From Patescibacteria group bacterium (GTDB lineage: Bacteria; Patescibacteriota; Minisyncoccia; Moranbacterales; UBA1568): a DNA stretch of 18,268 bases. How positions within the stretch are numbered: position 1 is the stretch's first letter; each line of letters starts with the position of its first letter. The DNA is taken from the NCBI GenBank assembly GCA_030916545.1, contig JAUPWI010000066.1:1-18268 (forward strand), read 5' to 3'. A program made the position numbers and the translations under genes. The notes under the pieces were generated by a model. That model searched no databases, was not told where the DNA came from, and saw only the letters and a list, made by a program, of their open reading frames with translations. Shown piece after piece: positions 6,348 to 14,075 of the stretch.

Positions 6348-6369
6348 TCTCCAGTCAGGAGATTTTTTT
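6348..6369 (+). terminator. terminator overlapping the end of the converging ligase gene
   Basis: TCTCC (6348-6352) pairs with GGAGA (6358-6362) around AGTCA, followed by seven T (6363-6369). On the + strand it ends the 5576 transcript. The same bases encode the last residues and stop of the minus-strand gene at 6355. Confidence 0.55.
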
Positions 6370-7746
6370 AAGTAAAGAGAACTCTCTGCCGAGGACGGCA
6401 CCAAGCAGGGCAAAGAAAAGCCACTGTACGGGTGTATTTTTGAAGACATTATCAGTAAGTGCGGATATTTCGAGGAGAGCAAAGAGGAGAAGCAGAAACC
6501 AAAAAAGATTTTTAAGAATCGGATCAGGGGTAAGTCGAGCATGTCGTGCGAGAATGAAGGTAATAGAGGCAAGAAAAATGAGCAAAATCACCAGCCCGAC
6601 AAAGCCACCGTCAATAAAGAATTTCACGAAGTCATTATGCGCTTCATTGGAGCCGAGCTTGATACCGCGCAGGCTTTCGGAAACGAGCGGGAATGTATCG
6701 AGACCGGTACCGACGAATTGACGCTGATCGGCGAAGGCCTGCGTCGTCACGTCCTTCCAGAGATTCTTACGCCAGACGAGGGAGCTGTCCGGATCACTCG
6801 CGAAACTGCTGAGTACACGCGATTGGAAGGTATCGGAGACACTGAAAAGAAGCATCGGGACGAAGATGAGGGGGATCAGCGCCAACCGATAACGGAAGAC
6901 GCCGAGAGCAAGAAAGAAAAGAAAGAGGGCGATCCAGGCGACGCGCGAAAAAGTCAGGAGCAATGTGATACCGACCACCGTGAACAGGAACAGGGAAAGT
7001 CGTTTCTCTTTCGGTGAAATCGCAAGGAAAAAAAAGAAGGAGAACGCGAAGACCGCGATGGTGAAGAGGTACAAGGAGAAGACGTTAGGGTGACTGAAAG
7101 TCCCGAAGATGCGAGGTGTATCAACATTCGGATCGATAAGACCGATATGAAAGATGAATTGTCCGATACCGAAGAGAATCGGGAGGAGGCTGGAGAGAAG
7201 GAAGAAACCGAATAATTTTTTGATATCCTGAGTGTCTTTGACTGCCAGGAATGCGAGGAAACCGATCGAGAAGAGATCGAAGATGCGAATGAGTTCCTGA
7301 AGCGATGTGGCTGGTGAAATCGAATACGAAAGGGTCAGGGTGCCCCAGGTCAAAAGAAGTGCGAACGGGAAAAGGAGCGGGAAACGCGTAAGAACCGCGT
7401 AGTGACGCATGACGAGCAGTGCACCGAGCAAAGCGACTCCGATACCGAAGATCTGCGAGAGTGAAAGGGTGATATCGCCGATGGAAAAGGTATAGAATTG
7501 TGCCGTGTAGTCAAGGGACATGCGGACAACAATGAGCGTTCCGAGGACGAGGAGCGGCGAGCGGGCAAGTAGAGAAATCGCGAGAAAAGTGGCGGCGAGA
7601 AGCAGGGGAATCATCGGGCTGAATGAGAACAGGATTGAGAGCGAAAGCCCCCCGGTCAAGCAGCCGGCAAGGAAAAACCAAAAAATCGGACGTGCGGTAT
7701 CCAGGAACACCGGTCGTGACGATTGTGATGTCAGTACTTGCGCCAT
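6355..7746 (-). CDS. O-antigen ligase / polymerase family membrane protein (Wzy_C)
   Basis: The 463-residue polytopic protein has about ten or more hydrophobic segments and the family landmarks: RIFGTFSHPN (212-221), TFSRVAW (265-271) and NEAHNDFVKF (367-376) in the large loop before the last membrane segments. Members join or polymerise lipid-linked glycans on the outer side of the membrane (WaaL, Wzy and protein O-glycosylases); which activity applies cannot be decided. The ATG (7744-7746) overlaps the end of the methyltransferase gene by 16 bases, so translation is probably coupled. The final codons and stop lie inside a + strand terminator. No terminator of its own is evident. Confidence 0.85.
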   Translation of the reverse strand: MAQVLTSQSSRPVFLDTARPIFWFFLAGCLTGGLSLSILFSFSPMIPLLLAATFLAISLLARSPLLVLGTLIVVRMSLDYTAQFYTFSIGDITLSLSQIFGIGVALLGALLVMRHYAVLTRFPLLFPFALLLTWGTLTLSYSISPATSLQELIRIFDLFSIGFLAFLAVKDTQDIKKLFGFFLLSSLLPILFGIGQFIFHIGLIDPNVDTPRIFGTFSHPNVFSLYLFTIAVFAFSFFFFLAISPKEKRLSLFLFTVVGITLLLTFSRVAWIALFLFFLALGVFRYRLALIPLIFVPMLLFSVSDTFQSRVLSSFASDPDSSLVWRKNLWKDVTTQAFADQRQFVGTGLDTFPLVSESLRGIKLGSNEAHNDFVKFFIDGGFVGLVILLIFLASITFILARHARLTPDPILKNLFWFLLLLFALLEISALTDNVFKNTPVQWLFFALLGAVLGREFSLLKKIS

Positions 7747-8387
7747 ATGAGAGTGAAGGTCATAGTGAAGCCGAAGAAACGGTTTCGGATGATTGTGAAG
7801 TCCCGGAGCCCGGCTTCTTCACACAGTGAACGTAGCTCATGCTCGGAAAGACAGTGCATATACTCTCCTGTCGCCCAGGATTTTCCGATAAGCAGAAGGA
7901 AACGATCGAAGGCTCGCTTTGAAAGGAGCATGTGCAACAGAGGAACTCTCGTGTGCGGTTCTATCGGGAAGTATCGGTTCGGAGTGGTCAGATATCCTCG
8001 TCGAGAAATACGGTACATCTCACATAAGAAGCGGAGTTGTTTCGAGCGGTCACCGACGTGCTCGATAACCGCATTGGAATACGCGATTGCGAAAGCATTG
8101 TCGTCAAATGGCAATGGTTGGTCGGCGACAATCCGGTGGTAGGGGATTGCAGGATAACGTGTCTTGAAAAGGGTTCCATCTTCGATTCCAACGGCGGTGA
8201 TGTTTTCCGGGACAAGGTAGTGCTTTTCGAGATAATTATCGGTAGCCGAATACTCCTCGGTATTGACTCCGATGTCCACGAGCGATTCTTCGGGTCGCGG
8301 ATCGGTGAGCTGGAGAAACTGTTGGAATTTCTTCAGTCGCGATCGGGAAGAAATGGTATAGGCGAGCGTGTCGATGAATGAAGTCAT
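7731..8387 (-). CDS. class I SAM-dependent methyltransferase-like protein
   Basis: The 218-residue protein has a methyltransferase type 11 layout. Motif I is SLVDIGVNTEEYS (35-47), where the usual Gly-rich GxGxG is degenerate. A later acidic position lies in VGIEDG (66-71), motif II-like PLPFDDNAFAIAYSNAVIEHV spans about 91-111, and a post-motif TTPNRYFPIEPHT follows near 135-147. The conserved EH and TPN are typical of methyltransferases beside glycan genes. Whether it still binds S-adenosylmethionine is uncertain because of the altered motif I. It is upstream of and overlaps the O-antigen-ligase gene and diverges from the GT4 gene, so it probably modifies a sugar or lipid carrier in that pathway. 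No SD is visible before the ATG. Confidence 0.75.
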   Translation of the reverse strand: MTSFIDTLAYTISSRSRLKKFQQFLQLTDPRPEESLVDIGVNTEEYSATDNYLEKHYLVPENITAVGIEDGTLFKTRYPAIPYHRIVADQPLPFDDNAFAIAYSNAVIEHVGDRSKQLRFLCEMYRISRRGYLTTPNRYFPIEPHTRVPLLHMLLSKRAFDRFLLLIGKSWATGEYMHCLSEHELRSLCEEAGLRDFTIIRNRFFGFTMTFTLIWRKY

Positions 8388-8393
8388 AGGATG

Positions 8394-8422
8394 TTGTGGA
8401 GGGTCGTATTCTTTGTTAGAAT
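8394..8422 (+). promoter_or_regulatory. predicted promoter of the GT4 gene
   Basis: TTGTGG (8394-8399), 17 bases, TAGAAT (8417-8422), with TGT before the -10 (extended -10). The start should lie near 8429, about 17 bases before ATG 8446. Confidence 0.5.
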
Positions 8423-8446
8423 GTCATGAGCAGTATAAAAAGTCAA
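8418..8446 (-). promoter_or_regulatory. predicted promoter of the methyltransferase-ligase operon
   Basis: On the minus strand TTGACT (8446-8441) is followed by 17 bases and CATTCT (8423-8418). The -10 is weak, but the -35 is good and the spacing exact. It overlaps the + strand -10 for the GT4 gene, so the two promoters would compete. Confidence 0.4.
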
Positions 8447-9675
8447 TGAAAATCCTCCTCATCAATAAGTATCACTATCTGAAAGGCGGGGCCGAACGCG
8501 CCTATTTCGATATGGCTCGTATTCTCGTCGAACATGGACATGAAGTCGCCTTTTTTTCCATGCACGATCCAAACAATGTTCCAACCACCTGGGAGCGCTA
8601 TTTCGTCGAATCAGTCGATTATGGCGCGCTTGATCTTTCTCTCGTAGAGCGGCTTCGGATGGCCGGACGGATTCTCTGGAATCACGAAGCGAATCGTAAG
8701 CTGGCAGCCTTGTTGCAGGAATTCCAACCGGACATCGCACACGCGCACAATATCTATCACCAGCTTTCCCCGTCGATTCTCTGGACTCTCCGAAAACACG
8801 GCGTACCGATCGTGATGACCCTGCATGATTACAAAGTGATTTCTCCGAATTACAGCCTGTTCGTCCGTGGACAAATCTGGGATCACACCTCCGGCCTACG
8901 TTGTCTGGTCGATCGTTGTGTTAAGGATTCTGTCGTAAAGAGCCTTGTTTGCGCCATCGAACAGTGGCTACATCGGCTTCTCAGAAGCTATGCACTTGTC
9001 ACGGTGTTCGTCGCACCGAGTCGTTTCCTGCAGGAGAAATTCCAGGCACACGGATTTTCCGGACATATCGAGCATCTGCCAAATAGTCTTTCTGCGCGCG
9101 ATATCTCATCCGAAACACACACCCATCATCAGAAACGGTTTCAAAATTTCCTTTTTTTTGGACGGCTTTCCCACGAGAAGGGAGTCGACGTCCTGATCCG
9201 GGCGTTCGCATCCCTCCCCCCGCATATGACGCTTGATGTGGTCGGCGACGGGCCACATCGAACCACACTGGAAAAACTGGCAGAGACGCTCGGTGTGTCG
9301 CCGAGAGTGAAGTTTCTCGGATCGCGATTCGGATCGGATCTTGAGTCGTTGAAACGGGATGCGTTCGCCGTCATCATCCCTTCCTCCTGGTATGAGAATT
9401 TCCCGTATGTCATTACCGAAAGCCTGCAGTCAGGTTGTCTCCTGCTTGCAGCTCGTATCGGAGGGATACCAGAACGGATACGGCACGGAGAAAACGGTTT
9501 CCTTTTCGAACCGTGCGATTCGGAGAGTCTTGTATCGGTCATACTCAGTCTTGATCGTTTCGATCTGGAAACGATACGGAAACAAGCGAGCGCGAGCGTC
9601 GTTGATCTCTCCGAATCGGTCTTTTACGAACACCTCATGGATATATACCGAATGGCGGCTATGCCTCGATCCTGA
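8446..9675 (+). CDS. glycosyltransferase family 4 protein
   Basis: The 409-residue GT-B glycosyltransferase has an N-terminal acceptor domain starting MKILLINKYHYLKGGAER (GGAE is the typical GT4 loop). FFGRLSHEKGVDVLIRAF (237-254) and VVGDGP (265-270) open the nucleotide-sugar domain. The E-x7-E donor-binding pair is Glu317 and Glu325 in ENFPYVITE. It transfers a sugar from an activated donor to a membrane or soluble acceptor; the donor and linkage cannot be told. The frame is open upstream to 8368, but ATG 8446 is chosen because the family begins MKIL and the promoter lies between. No clear SD. Its last 17 bases overlap the 3' end of the opposing acyl-CoA synthetase gene. It diverges from the methyltransferase-ligase operon and is probably part of the same glycan pathway. 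Confidence 0.9.
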   Translation: MKILLINKYHYLKGGAERAYFDMARILVEHGHEVAFFSMHDPNNVPTTWERYFVESVDYGALDLSLVERLRMAGRILWNHEANRKLAALLQEFQPDIAHAHNIYHQLSPSILWTLRKHGVPIVMTLHDYKVISPNYSLFVRGQIWDHTSGLRCLVDRCVKDSVVKSLVCAIEQWLHRLLRSYALVTVFVAPSRFLQEKFQAHGFSGHIEHLPNSLSARDISSETHTHHQKRFQNFLFFGRLSHEKGVDVLIRAFASLPPHMTLDVVGDGPHRTTLEKLAETLGVSPRVKFLGSRFGSDLESLKRDAFAVIIPSSWYENFPYVITESLQSGCLLLAARIGGIPERIRHGENGFLFEPCDSESLVSVILSLDRFDLETIRKQASASVVDLSESVFYEHLMDIYRMAAMPRS

Positions 9676-11767
9676 TCCGGGCATCGAGCGTCCGGAAGTC
9701 GGCACCGTGCTGGAAGGCGAGCAGGGGATTGATATCCAGTTCGACGATTTCCGGAAAATCCTGCGCGATACGGGCGAGCCGGCCGAGCGCATCGATCAGA
9801 GTTACCTGATCAAGTCCGGCCTGACCGCGAGCTCCTTCGATCAGGGGAGAACTCTTGAGTTCCCGAAGCATCATCTGCGCATCCTCTCGCGTCAGTGATT
9901 CGGCGAAACGGAAACTCGCGTCCTTGAAGACTTCCACGAAGATGCCGCCGAGTCCGATCATGATGAGTGTACCGAGACCGGGCTCTTGTTTGAGTCCGAG
10001 AATCAGCTCGCGTCCGCCCGGGTGCGCCATTTCGACGACGAGCGCTCCCTCGAGTCTGGCGTTCGGGGCACGTTCGGCGACCGTGGACATGAGTGCGTCA
10101 TAGGCGAAGTCGGCCTGATCCGGATCGACATCGAGCGATACGCCTCCCGCATCGGACTTATGGACGATATCGGGAGAAATGATCTTGAGCGCGACCGTCT
10201 TGTTGATTTTCCGGGCCGCGGCAAGAGCGTCTTCGCGCGAAGCGACCGCCTGACTCGAGAAAAACCGGAAACCATAGACGGAAAGGAACTCGATGCAGTC
10301 CGCTTCGAAGAGTTGCAAGTGGCCGTTCGCCCGGGAACGATTGAGAATATCCCTCGCTTTCTCGACATCAATATCCGTGAAATCAAAAGAGGTCGTTCCC
10401 GTATCTTCCCTCAAGCGGGCAACGGCGGAAAGAAGGCCGCAGGTCCGCGCGGAAGATTCAGGGGAACGGAGTACGGCGATTGAATGGTGCGCCAGGAAAT
10501 TCCGGGCTTCCGCGAGAGCTTCGCCGCCGGAGAGTGAAACGACAATCGGCTTTTGAGGGAATCGGTCACGCGCGCTCATGATGGCTTCAGCCGTTTTGAG
10601 CGCTTCGGTCATCGCCTGCGGGGTGATAATTACCACGAGCATATCGACATTCTCGTCGGAAAGCAGCGTCGTGAGCGCACGTTCATATCGGTCGGCTTTG
10701 GCATCGCCGAGAACATCGACGGGATTCTGGCTGTTCGCCGCAGCCGGCAGGAAAGAGTGTAGTGTCTCGATCGTTTCCGATGTCAGATGAGCCAGCTCAA
10801 GGCCTTGCTCGACACACGCATCGGTCGCCATCACACCAAGACCGCCCGCGTTGGTCAAGAGAGCAACGCGTTTGCCGGCCGGAAGGGGGTTCTTTGAGAA
10901 GACTTCAAGCGTCTCGGTAAGCTCGAGGAGTCCGTCGACCCGGATGATGCCGGCTTGTTTGAAAAGTGCCTCATAGGCCGCGTCACTTCCGGCCAATGCT
11001 CCGGTATGCGAAGAAGACGCGGTCGTCCCGGCGGCGGTCTTCCCGGATTTGAGTGCGATGACCGGTTTTGGTGATGCGCGCTTCAGCAATGAGCGTCCGG
11101 TTTCGATGATCCCTTTCGCATCACTCAGATCTTCGGAATAGAAACTGATGACCCGAGTCTCTTCATCCTGAGCGAAGAATTTGATGAGATCGTTCTCTTT
11201 GATCTGTGCCTTATTGCCCGTACTGATGCAGGCCCGGTAGCCAAGCGCGTCGCTACTCATATCAAGAAGGGCAGTCAAGAGCGCTCCGCTCTGGGAAAAG
11301 AAAGCGATCGGGCCGGCAGACGGGAGCGATTTCGCGAAAGAGGCGTTGAGGTGCTCGTGCGGAGCGAGAAATCCGAGACAGTTCGGGCCGAGGAGCGTGA
11401 TGGCGTGTTCTTCAGCAATGCGCAAAAGTTCGTTCTCAAGCGCTTTACCTGCCTCACCTGTTTCCTTGAAGCCCGCCGAGATGATGACGGCAGCCGGGAT
11501 ATGTTTCTCCCCGCATTCTTTAAGCACGCCTGAAACGAGCGCCGCCGGTACCGCGATGAGAGCCAGGTCGATCTCGCCTTCTACCGAGAGAACCGATGGG
11601 AAGCATGGTATGCCGAAAAGTTCGGTGGCTTTTGGATTGATGGGGTAACTTTTTCCGGGAAATTCTTCGATGACGTTCTTAGCGAGAGTCCATCCGACAC
11701 TTCCTTCTTGAGTCGAGGCTCCGATGATGGCGATCGACCGCGGGTGCAACAGGGCAGAGAGCTGCAT
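9659..11767 (-). CDS. acetate--CoA ligase (ADP-forming), fused alpha and beta subunits
   Basis: The 702-residue enzyme converts an acyl-CoA (typically acetyl-CoA) plus ADP and phosphate to acid, CoA and ATP. Order: Rossmann CoA-binding domain (about 5-125, IAIIGAS), CoA-ligase-type domain (about 150-290), linker, then ATP-grasp beta part (about 475-702). The alpha phosphohistidine is His254 in SSSHTGALAGSD. The beta-side His536 lies in HKSDAGGV. LDINPLL near the C-terminus is the metal-binding end of the ATP-grasp. Both catalytic histidines and the length fit a complete fused enzyme. In fermentative Archaea and Patescibacteria this enzyme yields ATP. It has its own promoter (11806-11834), no SD, and overlaps the GT4 gene tail-to-tail. 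A GNAT-fused protein-acetyltransferase type (Pat) is excluded: no acetyltransferase domain is present. Confidence 0.9.
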   Translation of the reverse strand: MQLSALLHPRSIAIIGASTQEGSVGWTLAKNVIEEFPGKSYPINPKATELFGIPCFPSVLSVEGEIDLALIAVPAALVSGVLKECGEKHIPAAVIISAGFKETGEAGKALENELLRIAEEHAITLLGPNCLGFLAPHEHLNASFAKSLPSAGPIAFFSQSGALLTALLDMSSDALGYRACISTGNKAQIKENDLIKFFAQDEETRVISFYSEDLSDAKGIIETGRSLLKRASPKPVIALKSGKTAAGTTASSSHTGALAGSDAAYEALFKQAGIIRVDGLLELTETLEVFSKNPLPAGKRVALLTNAGGLGVMATDACVEQGLELAHLTSETIETLHSFLPAAANSQNPVDVLGDAKADRYERALTTLLSDENVDMLVVIITPQAMTEALKTAEAIMSARDRFPQKPIVVSLSGGEALAEARNFLAHHSIAVLRSPESSARTCGLLSAVARLREDTGTTSFDFTDIDVEKARDILNRSRANGHLQLFEADCIEFLSVYGFRFFSSQAVASREDALAAARKINKTVALKIISPDIVHKSDAGGVSLDVDPDQADFAYDALMSTVAERAPNARLEGALVVEMAHPGGRELILGLKQEPGLGTLIMIGLGGIFVEVFKDASFRFAESLTREDAQMMLRELKSSPLIEGARGQAGLDQVTLIDALGRLARIAQDFPEIVELDINPLLAFQHGADFRTLDARIRIEA

Positions 11768-11805
11768 AGGGAAATTGCTTAGCGAATGACATGGAATACT
11801 CTTCC

Positions 11806-11834
11806 ATTGTACGCGAAGAATCTCCTCTTGACAA
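11806..11834 (-). promoter_or_regulatory. promoter of the acyl-CoA synthetase gene
   Basis: On the minus strand TTGTCA (11834-11829), 17 bases, TACAAT (11811-11806). The start should be near 11799, about 32 bases before the ATG. Its -35 occupies almost the same bases as the + strand -35 at 11828-11833. Confidence 0.65.
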
Positions 11835-11856
11835 AAAATTATTTATTTGCTAATAT
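11828..11856 (+). promoter_or_regulatory. consensus extended -10 promoter of the beta-helix operon
   Basis: TTGACA (11828-11833), 17 bases ending TTTGC, TAATAT (11851-11856), with an extended -10. It is nearly identical to the promoter at 1924, including AAGTTAATGAGAT (11866-11878) downstream. The start should be near 11863. Confidence 0.8.
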
Positions 11857-11886
11857 ATTATGTTTAAGTTAATGAGATTATTGTCT

Positions 11887-12843
11887 ATGAAGCTTGCGAA
11901 TTTCGGCTCAAACAAAGGTATTTTTTTGGGAGCGGCCCTCTCCGTGCTTGTGATTTCTCCTTTCGTCGTGTTTGGCGGTAGCAAGGTGATCCACGTCGAC
12001 AGCAAGGCGTCCGGTATGGAAGATGGATCCCGGTCACATCCGTACGATACTATCACCGAGGCGCTGAAGCATGCCAAGGATGGTGATGAGGTTGAAGTTC
12101 GGAAAGGCACCTACAAAGAGAATATCACTCTTCCGAAGGAAGTATGGCTGTACGGCGCGGGTGGGGATCGGGATGATATCGTCATCGAGGCCAAGCGCGA
12201 TGAGGAGCCGACGGTTGAGATGAAACACGGGAGCAAGCTGTCCGATGTGACCGTGCGGGGTGGACGCCATGGTGTCCGTATCCTCGAAGACAGCAAAGCG
12301 CACCTGTACGATGTCCGCATCACCCGGAGCAACCGCGATGGTATTCATATCGATTCAGCGTCCGTTTCCAAGAAGAAGCGCGTCCTGATCGATAAGGTGG
12401 AAGTAGAAAAGAACGACCGGGCCGGTATCTACTCCGAGAAGCGCTCCCTCGTCATCATCAATTCGGATATCCATGATAATGATGGGGATGGGATCGATCT
12501 CGCTTTGGGAACACATGCCTGGTTTGAGAAGAATACCTTCAATGACAACCGCGGAAGCGGCGCCAAGCTGGTGCTGGACGAAGCGAGCATCTGGTCCAAG
12601 AACAACCAGTTCAGAAGGAATAGCCGCGAAGGTATCGAGGTGAGCTCTTTCGGAGGTCAGGGGACTATCGAATTCAAGCGGGCGAAGCTCGTGGATAACG
12701 GCCGTTACGGAGTGGCGCGTCTGGGAAAGACCGTCAAGGGTATGGGCATGTTCGGTAATCTCAGTTTCGGAATCGGTATCAATGGGAGCCTGATTGAAAA
12801 GAATACCTTGGGCAATGTATCCCCGGTCATTTCGGTGAAATAG
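11887..12843 (+). CDS. secreted right-handed beta-helix protein
   Basis: The protein has 318 residues from ATG 11887: an N-terminal signal or membrane segment (about 11-29, GIFLGAALSVLVISPFVVF), then a DUF1565/PbH1-type start (IHVDSKASGMEDGSRSHPYDTITEAL). A right-handed parallel beta-helix follows, seen as repeated turns such as RDGIHID, RAGIYSE, GDGIDLA, GSGAKLV, REGIEVS and RYGVARL. Such folds bind, cut or epimerise polysaccharides, but no lyase or hydrolase catalytic set is obvious, so binding or a structural role is equally possible. The frame is open from 11860, but that ATG lies at or before the predicted transcription start. ATG 11872 would leave a leader of about ten bases and is the alternative. 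No SD is seen. It is the first gene of an operon; the next gene starts 59 bases on. Confidence 0.75.
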   Translation: MKLANFGSNKGIFLGAALSVLVISPFVVFGGSKVIHVDSKASGMEDGSRSHPYDTITEALKHAKDGDEVEVRKGTYKENITLPKEVWLYGAGGDRDDIVIEAKRDEEPTVEMKHGSKLSDVTVRGGRHGVRILEDSKAHLYDVRITRSNRDGIHIDSASVSKKKRVLIDKVEVEKNDRAGIYSEKRSLVIINSDIHDNDGDGIDLALGTHAWFEKNTFNDNRGSGAKLVLDEASIWSKNNQFRRNSREGIEVSSFGGQGTIEFKRAKLVDNGRYGVARLGKTVKGMGMFGNLSFGIGINGSLIEKNTLGNVSPVISVK

Positions 12844-12902
12844 ACTCCGGACTCTCTCGGGCCGAATGTACCAATTATTCTTTGTGTAGGGGGATTACAC
12901 GT

Positions 12903-14072
12903 ATGAAAATCGCTTTTATCGGACAAAAAGGCATACCAGCCCGATCGGGTGGGGTCGAGAAGCACGTCGAGCGGCTCGCTGTTGCCATGGCGGCAGCAGG
13001 TCATGATGTCGTCGTGTATTCACGGGAACACTACACGGGAGATACGGTTCGCGACTTCCATGGGGTGTCACGTATTTTCCTGCCGAGTATCCGTACGAAG
13101 CACTTGGATGCTCTTTCTCATACCTGTATAGCCACAGTGCATGCGCTCTTCCAGAATTACGACGTCATCCATTTTCATTCGATCGGACCGAGTGTCTTCT
13201 CGGTTCTGCCCCGGTTACTGCGTCCGGACATGCGCGTGGTTGCAACCTTCCATAGTCGGGACTATTTTCACCAGAAATGGAACGGGTTTGCGAGACTCTG
13301 CCTTCATTTCGCGGAATGGGTGACTTGCCGGGTGCCCGAACGCACTATCGCTATTTCCAAGACGTTGGCAGATTACGCGACACAAGCGTACCACAAGTCT
13401 TTCGTCATGATTCCGAACGGTGCTGATGTGCATATTTCTGAGAAAACGGATCTGATCAGGGGTCTCGGCCTCAAGGAGGGCCGGTATCTCCTGTCCGTCT
13501 CACGACTCGTGCGCCACAAAGGCATACACTATCTGATCAAGGCCTTCCAGGCACTCAAGGAGACTTCGGAGCTCCCGAATAACTGGAAGCTGGTCATCGT
13601 GGGTACCCATGCGGAAACGCAGGAGTATGCCGATTACTTACGGTTTCTTTCGGCTGATGACGCCGACATCCTGCTCGTGGGTGAACGGTCGGGCGAAATT
13701 CTAGCGCAGCTCTACTCGCATGCCGGAGTCTTCGTCCAACCCTCAGAGGACGAGGGTTTGTCTCTCGCACTGCTCGAGGCTCTCGGGTACGGGCTTCCTT
13801 GTGTCGTCAGCGATATACCGGCCAATCTCGAAGCTATCGGTGAATGCGGCATCGCTTTCGAGTCAAAAAACATCCCCGACCTGAAACAAAAACTCTCCTC
13901 GCTCATCAATCGTCCGGACACCATGAGCCTCCTCGGAAGAGCGGCCCAAGAGCGTGCGCAGTCGGAATATGATTGGCAGGCGATCGCCAAGCGGACTCTC
14001 GCGGTGTATGAGGACCTTTTGTGCGAGAAGCCGGGCATCGGCAAAGTCAGGTTTTTTCTGAAGAATAAATAA
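12903..14072 (+). CDS. glycosyltransferase family 4 protein
   Basis: The 389-residue GT-B enzyme begins MKIAFIGQKGIPARSGGVEK, the signature of the rhamnosyl/mannosyl-type GT4 group with a DUF1972-like N-terminus. RYLLSVSRLVRHKGIHYLI (194-212) and VIVGTH (231-236) mark the donor domain, and Glu284 and Glu292 in EGLSLALLE are the E-x7-E pair. The last residues (VRFFLKNK) are basic and could touch the membrane. TAGGGGG (12887-12893) lies nine bases before ATG 12903 as a possible SD; the frame extends to 12882, but the family start is at 12903. It is second in the operon, and the next gene starts three bases after its stop, so the two are tightly coupled. Confidence 0.9.
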   Translation: MKIAFIGQKGIPARSGGVEKHVERLAVAMAAAGHDVVVYSREHYTGDTVRDFHGVSRIFLPSIRTKHLDALSHTCIATVHALFQNYDVIHFHSIGPSVFSVLPRLLRPDMRVVATFHSRDYFHQKWNGFARLCLHFAEWVTCRVPERTIAISKTLADYATQAYHKSFVMIPNGADVHISEKTDLIRGLGLKEGRYLLSVSRLVRHKGIHYLIKAFQALKETSELPNNWKLVIVGTHAETQEYADYLRFLSADDADILLVGERSGEILAQLYSHAGVFVQPSEDEGLSLALLEALGYGLPCVVSDIPANLEAIGECGIAFESKNIPDLKQKLSSLINRPDTMSLLGRAAQERAQSEYDWQAIAKRTLAVYEDLLCEKPGIGKVRFFLKNK

Positions 14073-14075
14073 GCT

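Noticed and set aside
6541..7017. Plus strand open frame of 158 codons rich in Glu, Lys and Arg
   Set aside because: It is the complement of the hydrophobic codons of the O-antigen-ligase membrane segments.
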